Positions 37,794-47,011 of a stretch of 64,000 nucleotides of DNA are shown piece by piece (the first letter of the stretch is position 1; the number at the start of each line of letters is the position of its first letter). The notes below the pieces were generated by a model. The model had not been told where the DNA came from. It made no database searches and saw only the letters and a list, made by a program, of their open reading frames with translations. The translations under genes and the position numbers were made by a program. The stretch comes from RQOF01 sp964461135 (GTDB lineage: Bacteria > Calditrichota > Calditrichia > RBG-13-44-9), in assembly GCA_964461135.1 (NCBI GenBank), contig CAYWTB010000015.1:12867-76866 (forward strand). The letters are read 5' to 3'.

Positions 37794-37872
37794 AGGTGTT
37801 TTCTATATTGCGACTGTTATTAAACACCCATTCAGTTTTCTCATAAAAATTAATATTGCGTGAGTATGGAAA
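37794..37872. other. Two adjacent inverted repeats between convergent genes
   Basis: GGTGTTT and AAACACC pair around a 20-base spacer, and CAGTTTTC and GAAAACTG pair around a 28-base spacer directly after. They lie between the ends of the orphan gene and the SDR gene. Stems are short with long loops and no T-run, so a transcription terminator is not certain. Confidence 0.35.
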
Positions 37873-37904
37873 ACTGCAAGCTTTTGGAAATTTTTGGCAG
37901 AAGC

Positions 37905-39359
37905 TTAGCGATTTGGAAGGCTTTTTATGACAATATTTTTTGCCATATTCCGGAAGACCAGAAAATGTGCCGGCATAACCAGGTACCAATATAATACTCC
38001 AAACCAGTTGGAAGGAATGAAAGTGGCGGTCTGCTCAAGGGTCGAACCTCCGACCTGATTCTCGATTACTTTAAACTCCAGCCATGCCTGCCCAGGCAAT
38101 TTCATCTCTGCCCGCAGTTTAAGGTAGCGGCCCTCTTCAAATTTTTCAACACGCCAAAAGTCTATGGCATCACCGATTCGAATGTACAGCGAATGTCTCC
38201 GACCCCTTCGCATGCCAACACCACCGATAAGGCGGTCAGCAAATCCCCGGATTTTCCACAGCCAATTGCCATAGTACCAGCCCACTTTTCCGCCTATCTG
38301 CTGAACCGTTCTGAAAATGTGATCAGAAGGAACAGAGGCGGTTATTGTTCTTTTATCTTGCAGAATTTTAAAAGATTTTACTCCGTTGACCATATTATCC
38401 TGTCCGCTGGAAGCTTCCGTCCAGCGTGATGCCAGTTCTCCTTCGGTGTGAGTATTCAGTGCCCGGGAAACTGCTTCCCGGAAGTCAAATAAATCAATTT
38501 TTATCCATTCGGTAATTTGCCGGTTGGTACATACGGAATCGTTTCTGAGTCCTTCCACCAGGGGGTAGGCAATCCGCATGGGCACTGTTGTGACAATATT
38601 CAACCAGTATGCAGACAGTCTGGGGGTAAGTACCGGTAATGGGATCATAAGAATTTTTTTTCCCATCAGTTCAGCTACTGTTTTCATCATTTTTGCATAA
38701 CTCAGAATCTCTCCACCGCCAATTTCCAAGATTTTTCCTTCCGTACGGGCTTCTGTAAGACATGCCAGCAGATATTGCAGAACATTCCGGATAGCAATGG
38801 GCTCACACAATGATTGCACCCAGCGCGGCGTGATCATCACAGGAAGTTTGCTGGCCAGATCCCTGATAATTTCAAAGGAAGCACTGCCGGAGCCGATTAT
38901 GACAGAAGCTCTTAATTCTGTGACAGGTACTCCGGATATTCCCAGGATTTGGCCTACTTCCTGCCTGCTCCTTAGATGTGCAGACAGGCTTTCGGTCTGT
39001 TTAGCCAGGCCACCCAGGTAGATGATTCGTTTAACATCACTTTCTTTCGCGGCTTTCCCGAAATTTCCTGCCGCCCTGGAATCTGAATTTTCAAAATCTT
39101 TCTTACTTCCCATGGAATGGACCAGATAATAGGCAACATCAATATTGTCAAAGGCTGATTCAAGAGTATCCGGTTTCAGAACATCTCCGCGTACTATTTC
39201 AACACCCTGCCATCCCTTGGCAGCTAGCTTTTCCGGATTACGGGCCAGACAACGCACCTGATATCCTTTTGACAGCAATAAAGGCACAAGCCGGCCTCCA
39301 ACATATCCTGAGGCCCCCGTCACTAGAATACGCAAGTTTTTCTCCTGGTTTTTTCTCAT
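37905..39359 (-). CDS. NAD(P)-binding SDR/NmrA-like protein with C-terminal DUF2867 domain
   Basis: 484 residues. The N-terminal Rossmann domain has LRILVTGASGYVGGRLVPLL, the glycine motif of extended SDRs, then AYYLVHSMGSKKDFENSDSR and RIIYLGGLAKQTE. From about residue 335 the C-terminal part has WYYGNWLWKIRGFADRLIGG, VGMRRGRRHSLYIRIGDAID and PGQAWLEFKV, matching the DUF2867 (SRPBCC-like) domain usually fused to this SDR. The cofactor is inferred from the fold; substrate unknown. A chimeric remnant whose first part is also SRPBCC-like lies directly upstream on the same strand, so the two may once have formed one operon. Confidence 0.9.
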   Translation of the reverse strand: MRKNQEKNLRILVTGASGYVGGRLVPLLLSKGYQVRCLARNPEKLAAKGWQGVEIVRGDVLKPDTLESAFDNIDVAYYLVHSMGSKKDFENSDSRAAGNFGKAAKESDVKRIIYLGGLAKQTESLSAHLRSRQEVGQILGISGVPVTELRASVIIGSGSASFEIIRDLASKLPVMITPRWVQSLCEPIAIRNVLQYLLACLTEARTEGKILEIGGGEILSYAKMMKTVAELMGKKILMIPLPVLTPRLSAYWLNIVTTVPMRIAYPLVEGLRNDSVCTNRQITEWIKIDLFDFREAVSRALNTHTEGELASRWTEASSGQDNMVNGVKSFKILQDKRTITASVPSDHIFRTVQQIGGKVGWYYGNWLWKIRGFADRLIGGVGMRRGRRHSLYIRIGDAIDFWRVEKFEEGRYLKLRAEMKLPGQAWLEFKVIENQVGGSTLEQTATFIPSNWFGVLYWYLVMPAHFLVFRNMAKNIVIKSLPNR

Positions 39360-39409
39360 AATTTTTATCCGATGCCCATTTTACGAATTTTCAGTAAATT
39401 ACTTCCATT

Positions 39410-40021
39410 TTACATTCCCAATTCCCTGATAAGATATTCCACTCCCGAAAATTTTTCAGTAATGAATAGAACGTATCTAATATCAACGCTGATGGTCCGT
39501 TGATATTCCGGTATTATAAAGTAATCCCCGATGATACTTTCATAGGTCATATCAAATACGATTCCCGTTATTTCGCCCTGGGAATTAAGGGTAGGTGATC
39601 CGGAATTACCCCCGGTAACATTGATGGTGCTGAGAAAACATACGGGAATATCATTGAGATGTTGATCACTATAGATTCCGAAATCGTTTTTATCAAATAA
39701 CCGGATCAGTTTCCGGGGTACATTAAAAGGGAATTGACCCCGGTTTTTTGATATTACCCCTTTCAGTGAAGTCTGAGGAAGATAATAGACACCATCGCGA
39801 GGCGAATAGCCCTTAATTTGTCCGAACGTAACACGAAGAGTTGAGTTGGCGTCCGGAGCCATCTTCCCCTGCATCATTTCAATTGGCAAAGGAGTCAAAA
39901 ATTCAAAGTGAAGATAGGCCGGAGTTACTTTGCTTAGATTCTCAGGATGACTGAAAAATTCAAAGGTCTCCTGAATGGATTTTGGAATAAACGTGACTTT
40001 TGTAAAACTGTAAATTTTCTT
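39410..40021 (-). pseudogene. Chimeric remnant: SRPBCC N-terminus fused to S46 peptidase C-terminus, no start codon
   Basis: Residues from about 40021 read KKIYSFTKVTFIPKSIQETF, then ENLSKVTPAYLHFEFLTPLP, the N-terminal half of an SRPBCC/START-like protein. After IEMMQGK the text changes to APDANSTLRVTFGQIKGYSP, then TGGNSGSPTLNSQGEITG (catalytic Ser in GNSGSP) and ends, as in S46 dipeptidyl peptidases (DPP7/DPP11), which are about 700 residues long. So a piece of one gene was joined to the last ~150 residues of another. The expected ATG before KIYSF reads AAG, with AGAGGAT just upstream; TAA precedes it. A TTG at 39898 is the first usable start. Function is unlikely. Confidence 0.8.
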
Positions 40022-40316
40022 TTATCCTCTGTTGTAAATCTTTTGCAGTTCAAGTAAACATTCTGTATTTGCGACCGGGCGAATATTTTTATTGGATTCA
40101 GGTTAATGATGGATGTTCTTTTCGCCTTATTATACAAAAAAAATGATTCTACAACTATTATTTTTTTATTGTGACAACTTTATTAAATAATTCTGGTTAA
40201 AAAACAGTTTTAAAAGCAGATAAATATTTTTTTGATTGAAAAATAGGAATTACGTTTTATATCTTAGTGAAAAATTTTGTGCTTTTTTACACATAATTTG
40301 TATACTCAAGTGGTAA

Positions 40317-40826
40317 ATGAAAAGAATGGACATTATTATGGAAGCTTCACAGGCAGAAGTTATTGAGTCGCGGGACTTCAAATCATTTGAAAAAATCCTG
40401 AAAAAATATGCGGGAAAAAAAGGTGTATTGATACCTCTCTTACAGGAAACCCAAAAAATATATGGATATTTACCCAGACCTGCACTATCCAGTATTGCTG
40501 ATGCCTTAAATACTGATTTAAGCCAGGTATACGGTGTAGCCACTTTTTATGCTCAGTTTCGTTTGACACCCATCGGGAAGCATCTGGTCCGGGTTTGTCA
40601 TGGGACGGCTTGCCATGTCAGCGGAGCTACCCGTATTACGGAAGTCTGCGAAGAGGAGCTGGGGATCAAAGATGGTGAAACTTCCGGAGATTTGCAATAT
40701 ACTCTGGAATCTGTGGCCTGCCTGGGCTGCTGCAGTCTTTCACCGGTAATGACGGTGGATGAAAATACCTACGGTCGTCTTTCCGATCGGGAAGTTAGAA
40801 AAATTATTGAACATTTTAAAAAATAG
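40317..40826 (+). CDS. nuoE: NuoE-like NADH:acceptor oxidoreductase [2Fe-2S] subunit
   Basis: 169 residues, thioredoxin-like. The [2Fe-2S] cluster ligands are Cys94 and Cys99 (CHGTACHVSGA) and Cys135 and Cys139 (CLGCC). An N-terminal helical part (KKYAGKKGVLIPLLQETQKI) is typical of NuoE/HndA. It is the first gene of a three-gene module and its stop overlaps a GTG of the next gene by one base, although the chosen nuoF start lies 11 bases downstream. Three ATGs (40317, 40326, 40338) precede the conserved region, none with a strong ribosome site. No membrane-bound complex I genes are near, so the partner system is soluble. Confidence 0.93.
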   Translation: MKRMDIIMEASQAEVIESRDFKSFEKILKKYAGKKGVLIPLLQETQKIYGYLPRPALSSIADALNTDLSQVYGVATFYAQFRLTPIGKHLVRVCHGTACHVSGATRITEVCEEELGIKDGETSGDLQYTLESVACLGCCSLSPVMTVDENTYGRLSDREVRKIIEHFKK

Positions 40827-40837
40827 TGGAGTTTAGA

Positions 40838-42664
40838 GTGGCCTCAAAAGAAGGATATACAAAAATATTTGTAGGCATGGCCAGTTGCGGAATAGCAGCC
40901 GGGGCAACAGATGTTTTTGTAGCCCTGCAGAAGAAAATTGAAAATGAGAAATTGCCTGTTCAGCTGGAGATTACCGGTTGTCTGGGCGCCTGTTTCCGTG
41001 AACCTCTGGTAGAAATTCGATCTCCTGGTATGGCCTCTGTTATCTATGGCGACATTAGTGTAAAAAAGATTGAACAGCTAATTGAAAAACATGTAAAAAA
41101 CCGGGAAATCATTGAAGATTGGGCTGTTTCCGGAAAGGATCTGCACACCGCAGACGAGGAACTTTTCAGTAATCAGTTGCGCATTGTATTGAGGAATGCC
41201 GGTATCATTAATCCCGAAAAAATTGACGATTATATTGACAGGGGTGGGTATAGAGCCATTCAGCAGGTACTCAGGCATATGAAACCCGACGAAGTGATTG
41301 CAGAGATTAAAGATTCGGGGCTGCGAGGTCGGGGGGGAGCCGGTTTTCCCACCGGTCTAAAATGGCAGTTTGCCCGCCAGTCAGATGGGAAGGAAAAATA
41401 TATAATTTGCAACGGAGACGAGGGTGATCCAGGTGCGTTTATGGATCGCAGTATCATGGAAGGGGATCCGCACAGTGTACTGGAAGGGATGCTGATTGCC
41501 GGATATGCTATTGGCGCCCATGAAGGGATTATCTATGTTCGGGCCGAGTATCCCCTGGCGGTTAAAAGACTTCAGGTTGCCCTGAACCAGGCCAGAGAAA
41601 AAGGATTCATGGGCCATGCTATTCTGGGAAGTCAATTTTCGTTTGATATCAATCTCAAACTGGGAGCAGGAGCTTTTGTGTGTGGGGAAGAAACAGCGCT
41701 GATTGCCAGTATTGAGGGCAAACGGGGAATGCCTCGTTTGCGACCACCTTTTCCGGCGGCTAGAGGGTTATGGAATAAACCTACGAATATAAATAATGTA
41801 GAAACCTATGCTAACGTACCGTGGATTATTCTGAAAGGCGCACCTGCCTATGCAAGACTGGGAACTGAAAAAAGCAAGGGAACCAAAGTGTTTGCCCTGG
41901 CTGGTAAAATAAAAAGAGGCGGCATGGTGGAAGTTCCTATGGGAATGTCATTGCATGATGTCATCTTCAAGATTGGCGGTGGCATTAAGAATAACCGTGA
42001 ATTTAAAGCTGTGCAGCTGGGAGGACCTTCCGGCGGGTGTGTGCCGGCAAGCCTGCTGGATACTCCGGTGGATTACGACTCGCTCACTGAGACCGGTGCC
42101 ATAATGGGGTCAGGAGGTATGGTAGTAATGGATGACCGCACCTGCATGGTGGACGTGGCCAAATTTTTCCTTAATTTCACTCAGGAGGAATCCTGTGGTA
42201 AATGTACCTTTTGCCGTCTGGGTACCAAACGCATGCTGGAGATTCTTCAGAGAATCACAGAAGGCAAAGGTGAAGAAGGGGATATTGAAAAGCTGGAGGC
42301 TCTTTCGGAGAATATAAAACAGGGTTCCCTCTGTGGGTTAGGACAGACTGCTCCAAATCCGGTACTGACTACTATAAAATATTTCCGACATGAATATGAA
42401 GCTCACATAAACGAAAAAAAATGTCCGGCCAAGAGTTGCCGGGAATTGATTGAATACCGGGTAATTCCTGATAATTGTACAGGTTGCATGGTATGTCTGC
42501 GGGTATGCCCGGTGGATGCTATTACCGGTGCTAAAAAAGAGATCCATTATATTGATCCCAAAATTTGTACTCATTGCGGCGCATGTTATGATGCCTGTCG
42601 CTTTGATGCTATTGAAATTCTTACCGGTGTACCGGAAGAATCCGCCGAAACGGTTAATGAGTGA
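40838..42664 (+). CDS. nuoF: NuoF/HydB-like NADH-binding FMN, Fe-S subunit with C-terminal ferredoxin
   Basis: 608 residues. An N-terminal thioredoxin-like domain has Cys17, Cys48 and Cys52 but lacks one of the four usual Cys ligands (CGIAAGA). The core has GLRGRGGAGFPTGLKW for NADH and FMN, GDEGDPGAFMDRS and GAGAFVCGEETALIASIEG. The cluster region SCGKCTFCRLGTKRM and GSLCGLGQ follows. The C-terminus adds two [4Fe-4S] sites (CTGCMVCLRVCPVDAI and CTHCGACYDACRFDAI), which complex I NuoF does not have but HydB/HndC-type subunits do. I start at GTG 40838 because GGAG lies 6 bases upstream; the GTG at 40826 overlaps the nuoE stop and has no such signal. Confidence 0.95.
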   Translation: MASKEGYTKIFVGMASCGIAAGATDVFVALQKKIENEKLPVQLEITGCLGACFREPLVEIRSPGMASVIYGDISVKKIEQLIEKHVKNREIIEDWAVSGKDLHTADEELFSNQLRIVLRNAGIINPEKIDDYIDRGGYRAIQQVLRHMKPDEVIAEIKDSGLRGRGGAGFPTGLKWQFARQSDGKEKYIICNGDEGDPGAFMDRSIMEGDPHSVLEGMLIAGYAIGAHEGIIYVRAEYPLAVKRLQVALNQAREKGFMGHAILGSQFSFDINLKLGAGAFVCGEETALIASIEGKRGMPRLRPPFPAARGLWNKPTNINNVETYANVPWIILKGAPAYARLGTEKSKGTKVFALAGKIKRGGMVEVPMGMSLHDVIFKIGGGIKNNREFKAVQLGGPSGGCVPASLLDTPVDYDSLTETGAIMGSGGMVVMDDRTCMVDVAKFFLNFTQEESCGKCTFCRLGTKRMLEILQRITEGKGEEGDIEKLEALSENIKQGSLCGLGQTAPNPVLTTIKYFRHEYEAHINEKKCPAKSCRELIEYRVIPDNCTGCMVCLRVCPVDAITGAKKEIHYIDPKICTHCGACYDACRFDAIEILTGVPEESAETVNE

Positions 42665-42712
42665 ATCCTGGAAAGTGTCCATCTGTTTAAGTTTTTACAA
42701 GTAAAAGGTTGA

Positions 42713-45700
42713 TTGATAATGAGCAAAGTACAAATCTATATCGATGGGAAACAGGTTATTGCAGAATCTTCTCAAACTATTTTGGAAGCATGCCGGGAGC
42801 AGGGAATTGAAATTCCCACTCTGTGTTACGATGAACAGCTGGAACCTTTTACCTCTTGTTTCTTGTGTGTTGTACAGGTTCAGGGTGCCCGTACACTGGT
42901 TCCTTCCTGTGGAACGAAAATACAGCAGGGAATGCGGATAACAACAGATAATGAAGGTATCTGGAATGCCCGCAAAATGGCATTGGAGCTTATCCTCAGC
43001 AATCATTACGCGGATTGTCTGGGACCCTGCAGGTTGACCTGCCCGGCAGGGGTGGATGTTCAGGGTTACCTTGCACTTGCCGCTATGGGCAAATATCGGG
43101 AAGCCATTGAGTTAATTAAAAAAAATAATCCTCTGCCTACGGTATGTGGAAGGGTATGTACCCGTCCCTGTGAAATGAACTGCCGGCGTAATTTTGTTGA
43201 CGAGGCCGCTGCAATTAATCATGTCAAGCGATTTATTGCTGATATCGACATTAACAGCCCGGAGCGCTATTTTCCTCAAGTGAAGGCGGAAAGCGGACAT
43301 CGGGTGGCCATCGTCGGCGCAGGACCTGCCGGTCTTTCCTGCGCGTATTACCTGAGGCAGGAAGGGCACCAGGTAGACATCTTTGATGCCAAACCTAAAG
43401 CCGGGGGTATGCTGAGATGGGGAATTCCCCAGTACCGCCTGCCGGAGGAAATTATAGATAAGGAAGTTGAAGGAATCACCAATCTTGGAATTGAAATACA
43501 TCTTAATCAGGGACTTGGCCGGGATTTCTCTATTGATGATCTTTTTGACCGGGGTTATGAAAGCATTTTCCTTGGATTGGGAGCTCAGGCAAGCACCAGC
43601 ATGCGGGTGGAAAATGAAAATGCGGATGGAGTACTTTCCGGAATTGATTTTCTGGAAGATGTGAAATTGAAAAAAATTACTTCTCTGAATGGAAAAATAG
43701 CTGTGATTGGTGGGGGTAATACTGCCATTGATGCGGCACGTTCTGCTCTGCGGCTGGGTGCCGGTGAGGTTCACATTGTATATCGCCGAACAATTCAGGA
43801 AATGCCTGCCAATAAAATGGAAATTGAAGAAGCCGAAGAGGAGGGTGTGATTTTTACTTTCCTTACGGCTCCTGTAAAAGTAATGCTGGATGAGAACGGA
43901 CGGGCAAAGGGTATAGAATGTATTAAAATGAAACTTGGTCCACCGGATGAAAGCAGCAGACGACGTCCGGTGCCAATAGAGAAATCCAATTTTGTAATGG
44001 ACCTTGACTGGGTAATAGCGGCCATCGGGCAGAAACCTGATCTGCAATTTGCTGGCAAAGATGATCGCCTGGTAAATATTAAACAGACCCGCTGGGGTAC
44101 CCTGGAAGTTCGTCCTCATATCATGGATACGAATATTCCCGGTGTTTTTGCCGGGGGAGATGTGGTTCTGGGTGCTGCGACCGCCATAGAGGCAATTTCT
44201 GACGGTAAAAAAGCGGCGGAAGCCATCCATAAATACCTGACGGGTCAGAAGCTTGATATTCCCAAACAACCCTTCATCAGCCAGAAAGATCACTTCAAAA
44301 AAATATCCAGCGATGATTTTGTTTCAATTGCAAAGACGACCCGGGCCAGGATGGCCGTCCGTGATCCCCGTAAACGAAGCCGAGATTGGGATGAAATTGA
44401 ACTTGGTTTTACACGGGATCAGGTCTATAATGAAGCTATTCGCTGTTTGGAATGTGGATGCCAGGCCTTTTATGACTGCGATCTGCAGAGACATTCAACC
44501 GAATATGAGGCTGTCCAGAACAAGTATCCGGGTGAATTCCATGATATCCAGCCGGACACCAGCCATCCCTTCATTCAGATTGAACTCAATAAATGTATAT
44601 TATGCGGACGTTGTGTTAGGATCTGCGATGAAGTGGTGGGATTAGGTGTATATGGTTTTGTCGGACGCGGTTTTGAAACTAAAGTAAAGCCCATAATGGA
44701 AATGCCCCTGGCAGAAACCAATTGTATTTCCTGTGGTCAGTGTGTTGAGACCTGTCCAACCGGTGCGATTGTGGATAAAGTTGATGCTATCAAACCCGGA
44801 CCCTGGATTTTAAAAAAGTACCCGATTCTATGCCAGTATTGCAGTGTCGGTTGCAGCATGCAGGCTGATGTCCTGGAGAATCGGGTTATGAAAATTTCCG
44901 CCAATAAATCTGCTGTTGTCAATGAGTATGGGAATCTCTGTGTTAAAGGCCGATATGGTTTCCGCTATGTTAACGATCCGGACCGTTTACTGTCCCCATA
45001 TCTCAGAAAAAACGGCCAACTGGAAAAAGTGTCCTGGGAAAAAGCGCTTGATTATGCTGCCAGCCGGATTAAAAAATTGATCGAAACCCCGCAAGATTGG
45101 GCAGTTTTCGGTTCTCCTCATGTGACCAATGAAGAAAATTATCTTCTGCAAAAATTTGCCCGTACAGAACTGGGTACAAACAATGTAGGGTCTTTTTCAC
45201 ACTTAAATGAATACCCGGAGCAGTTATTACGGGCTTCCATGTCCAATACCACCTTTGAAAGGATCGAGAAGAGTGATTTTATTATGGTCTGTAATTTCGA
45301 TCCCATTGAAACTCATCCGGTGCTCTATATGAAACTGCAGAAAGCGGCCAGAAGAGGTCAAACGGTATATATGGGCTGCTGTCCCGAATCCAGGCTGGCA
45401 AAAAAATCCAATAGCCTGAATATTCCGGATGATAAAAAAGTTCAGTTTCTGCAGTTTCTGGTAGATATGGTAAGCCGAAGCAGCTGGTATGAAAAGGTAG
45501 TTGCACCGAGAAGACAGGAAAAAAGCGAGATACTTTTCTCCAGTGTTTCCGGAATTTCCCGCAGAATGAAACTGTCCATGTTCAATCTAACCAAGAAGGA
45601 ATTTGATCAATTTTTCAGAAAGCTATTAAAAGCGAAACTTCCGGTATTTATCTGCAACAGAGATCATGCAAACCCTGAAATTATTCATTGGCTGAACAGT

Positions 45701-46477
45701 CTGGGTTATGTACTGGGTCAGTCAGAGTCATTTTTATCGGTGTCATCGGCGGCCAATCTTCAGGGGATGCTGGATATGGGAATTCATCCTGAATATTTAC
45801 CTGGGTATCAGAGAATTGATAATGCGTTAGTTCGTTCCAGGCTTTCACAGGAATGGGGAGTAGAGTTGTTAGAAAAACCGGGTAGAGCTTCGGTTGAGGT
45901 ATTTGACCGGATAAATTCTGGCAAAATAAAGGGGATTTTACTGTGGAATCAGGATCCGGTCGGTGCCGGTGGCCTCACCCTGAAGCGTTCTGCCGATTCA
46001 TATATGATAGTGGCTGATATGTTTCTAACCGAAACGGCCAGGGCCGCTGACTGTGTATTACCGCTTGGTCCCTTTATTGAGCAGGATGGTAGTGCCACCA
46101 ACTCCGAATCCAGAGTTCAGCATATGCAACAGGCGATAGCAGCACAGACAGGTAAACAGAACTGGACCATATTAAAAGAATTGAGCAACCGGCTTAATTC
46201 AAAATTGAATTATAATTCCATTGATGCCATTAACCGGGAAATCAGAGCAGTTGTGCCGGAATACCGGAAGGAAATTGCCGTATTTCGTAATGGTTATGTT
46301 CCTAACCAGAAAATTTTAAAAGAAGCAAAAATACATTTTGTCCTGTATGGTGCAAATTATCTTCAGAAGTGGATGGACCGTTTGCTCAGAGCAATTGGAG
46401 AGAACCAATCAAAGGCTACCTCATCTGGGATAACTATAAAATCTGAGATTCAGGTGAATGATGACACAACAGATTAA
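42713..46477 (+). CDS. NuoG / GltD-type flavoprotein / ferredoxin / MopB fusion protein
   Basis: 1254 residues. Order: [2Fe-2S] ferredoxin (Cys38, 49, 52, 66); GltD-like N-terminal Cys set (CLGPCRLTC 102-110, VCGRVCTRPCEMNC 144-157); FAD site GAGPAGLS (202-209); NADP-type second Rossmann site GGGNTAID (334-341) with VYRR (358-361); two [4Fe-4S] sites (CILCGRCVRIC 629-639, CISCGQCVETC 672-682); then a molybdopterin-oxidoreductase [4Fe-4S] domain (Cys708, 711, 715, 744) and a shortened MopB part. Where formate dehydrogenases have Arg-Val-Cys/Sec-His, it reads GSFSHLNEYPEQ (827-838), without the metal ligand. So it probably passes electrons and does not oxidise formate. It follows nuoF by 48 bases and may form a NADH/NADPH/ferredoxin enzyme. 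Confidence 0.93.
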   Translation: MIMSKVQIYIDGKQVIAESSQTILEACREQGIEIPTLCYDEQLEPFTSCFLCVVQVQGARTLVPSCGTKIQQGMRITTDNEGIWNARKMALELILSNHYADCLGPCRLTCPAGVDVQGYLALAAMGKYREAIELIKKNNPLPTVCGRVCTRPCEMNCRRNFVDEAAAINHVKRFIADIDINSPERYFPQVKAESGHRVAIVGAGPAGLSCAYYLRQEGHQVDIFDAKPKAGGMLRWGIPQYRLPEEIIDKEVEGITNLGIEIHLNQGLGRDFSIDDLFDRGYESIFLGLGAQASTSMRVENENADGVLSGIDFLEDVKLKKITSLNGKIAVIGGGNTAIDAARSALRLGAGEVHIVYRRTIQEMPANKMEIEEAEEEGVIFTFLTAPVKVMLDENGRAKGIECIKMKLGPPDESSRRRPVPIEKSNFVMDLDWVIAAIGQKPDLQFAGKDDRLVNIKQTRWGTLEVRPHIMDTNIPGVFAGGDVVLGAATAIEAISDGKKAAEAIHKYLTGQKLDIPKQPFISQKDHFKKISSDDFVSIAKTTRARMAVRDPRKRSRDWDEIELGFTRDQVYNEAIRCLECGCQAFYDCDLQRHSTEYEAVQNKYPGEFHDIQPDTSHPFIQIELNKCILCGRCVRICDEVVGLGVYGFVGRGFETKVKPIMEMPLAETNCISCGQCVETCPTGAIVDKVDAIKPGPWILKKYPILCQYCSVGCSMQADVLENRVMKISANKSAVVNEYGNLCVKGRYGFRYVNDPDRLLSPYLRKNGQLEKVSWEKALDYAASRIKKLIETPQDWAVFGSPHVTNEENYLLQKFARTELGTNNVGSFSHLNEYPEQLLRASMSNTTFERIEKSDFIMVCNFDPIETHPVLYMKLQKAARRGQTVYMGCCPESRLAKKSNSLNIPDDKKVQFLQFLVDMVSRSSWYEKVVAPRRQEKSEILFSSVSGISRRMKLSMFNLTKKEFDQFFRKLLKAKLPVFICNRDHANPEIIHWLNSLGYVLGQSESFLSVSSAANLQGMLDMGIHPEYLPGYQRIDNALVRSRLSQEWGVELLEKPGRASVEVFDRINSGKIKGILLWNQDPVGAGGLTLKRSADSYMIVADMFLTETARAADCVLPLGPFIEQDGSATNSESRVQHMQQAIAAQTGKQNWTILKELSNRLNSKLNYNSIDAINREIRAVVPEYRKEIAVFRNGYVPNQKILKEAKIHFVLYGANYLQKWMDRLLRAIGENQSKATSSGITIKSEIQVNDDTTD

Positions 46478-46578
46478 ACTTAACAAGTGGCTGATAATTC
46501 TGAAGCCGGTGTTCCTGAGAATCAATTGTCACTCTGCTGGAATCAGTCAAATCTCATAAAAAGAGCGGGAGGATTCAC

Positions 46579-46989
46579 ATGTCCTATCAAATAAAAATTT
46601 CTGTGAAATGTCCGTTGTGTCAGGAATCACTGATGAATGATAAGGTGACTATTGACGATTTACCCTCTATCGAAATAGAGGCAAAAGTCAAAGAAAATCT
46701 GGGTAAAATTTATCTAAGTCAAATTTATGGCAGTTATTCTAAAAAATTCGATAAAGTAAAGGACGAAGTCGGTTCTGTAGCCTCACTGTTTTGTCCGCAA
46801 TGTCATCAGCCACTCCCCATTATTCAAAATTGTGAGTGTGAGGCAGCCATGGTAGGCATGCAGCTGGAAGTTGGGGGAATAATTAAAATCTGTTCACGGA
46901 ATGGATGTAGAAGGCATTCGCTGGAATTTGAAGATATAAATGATGCATTTATGTTACTTATGCGGGGTGACCAAACGGGCCTGGGATAA
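46579..46989 (+). CDS. Small zinc-ribbon-like protein, function unknown
   Basis: 136 residues. Cysteine pairs are CPLC, CPQC, CEC and CSRNGC, so two metal sites, probably zinc, can be formed. The middle has ENLGKIYLSQIYGSYSKKF and the end ICSRNGCRRHSLEFEDINDA. I think similar small proteins accompany NuoEF-type genes in related genomes, but that is memory only. GGGAGG lies about 8 bases before the ATG. Its 3' end overlaps the upstream part of the PlsY-like frame but stops before the chosen PlsY start. Function not known; it may aid assembly of the redox complex. Confidence 0.75.
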   Translation: MSYQIKISVKCPLCQESLMNDKVTIDDLPSIEIEAKVKENLGKIYLSQIYGSYSKKFDKVKDEVGSVASLFCPQCHQPLPIIQNCECEAAMVGMQLEVGGIIKICSRNGCRRHSLEFEDINDAFMLLMRGDQTGLG

Positions 46990-47011
46990 GGTTAGACATT
47001 TGACGGAATAT

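Noticed and set aside
43112..44293. 393-codon open frame on the minus strand
   Set aside because: It lies fully inside the NuoG/GltD fusion gene, which has strong motifs; the antisense frame has none and no ribosome site.
42713..46477. Annotation as formate dehydrogenase alpha subunit
   Set aside because: The MopB domain is short and the Cys/Sec position is replaced, while the protein also has a full GltD-like module. Formate oxidation is not supported.
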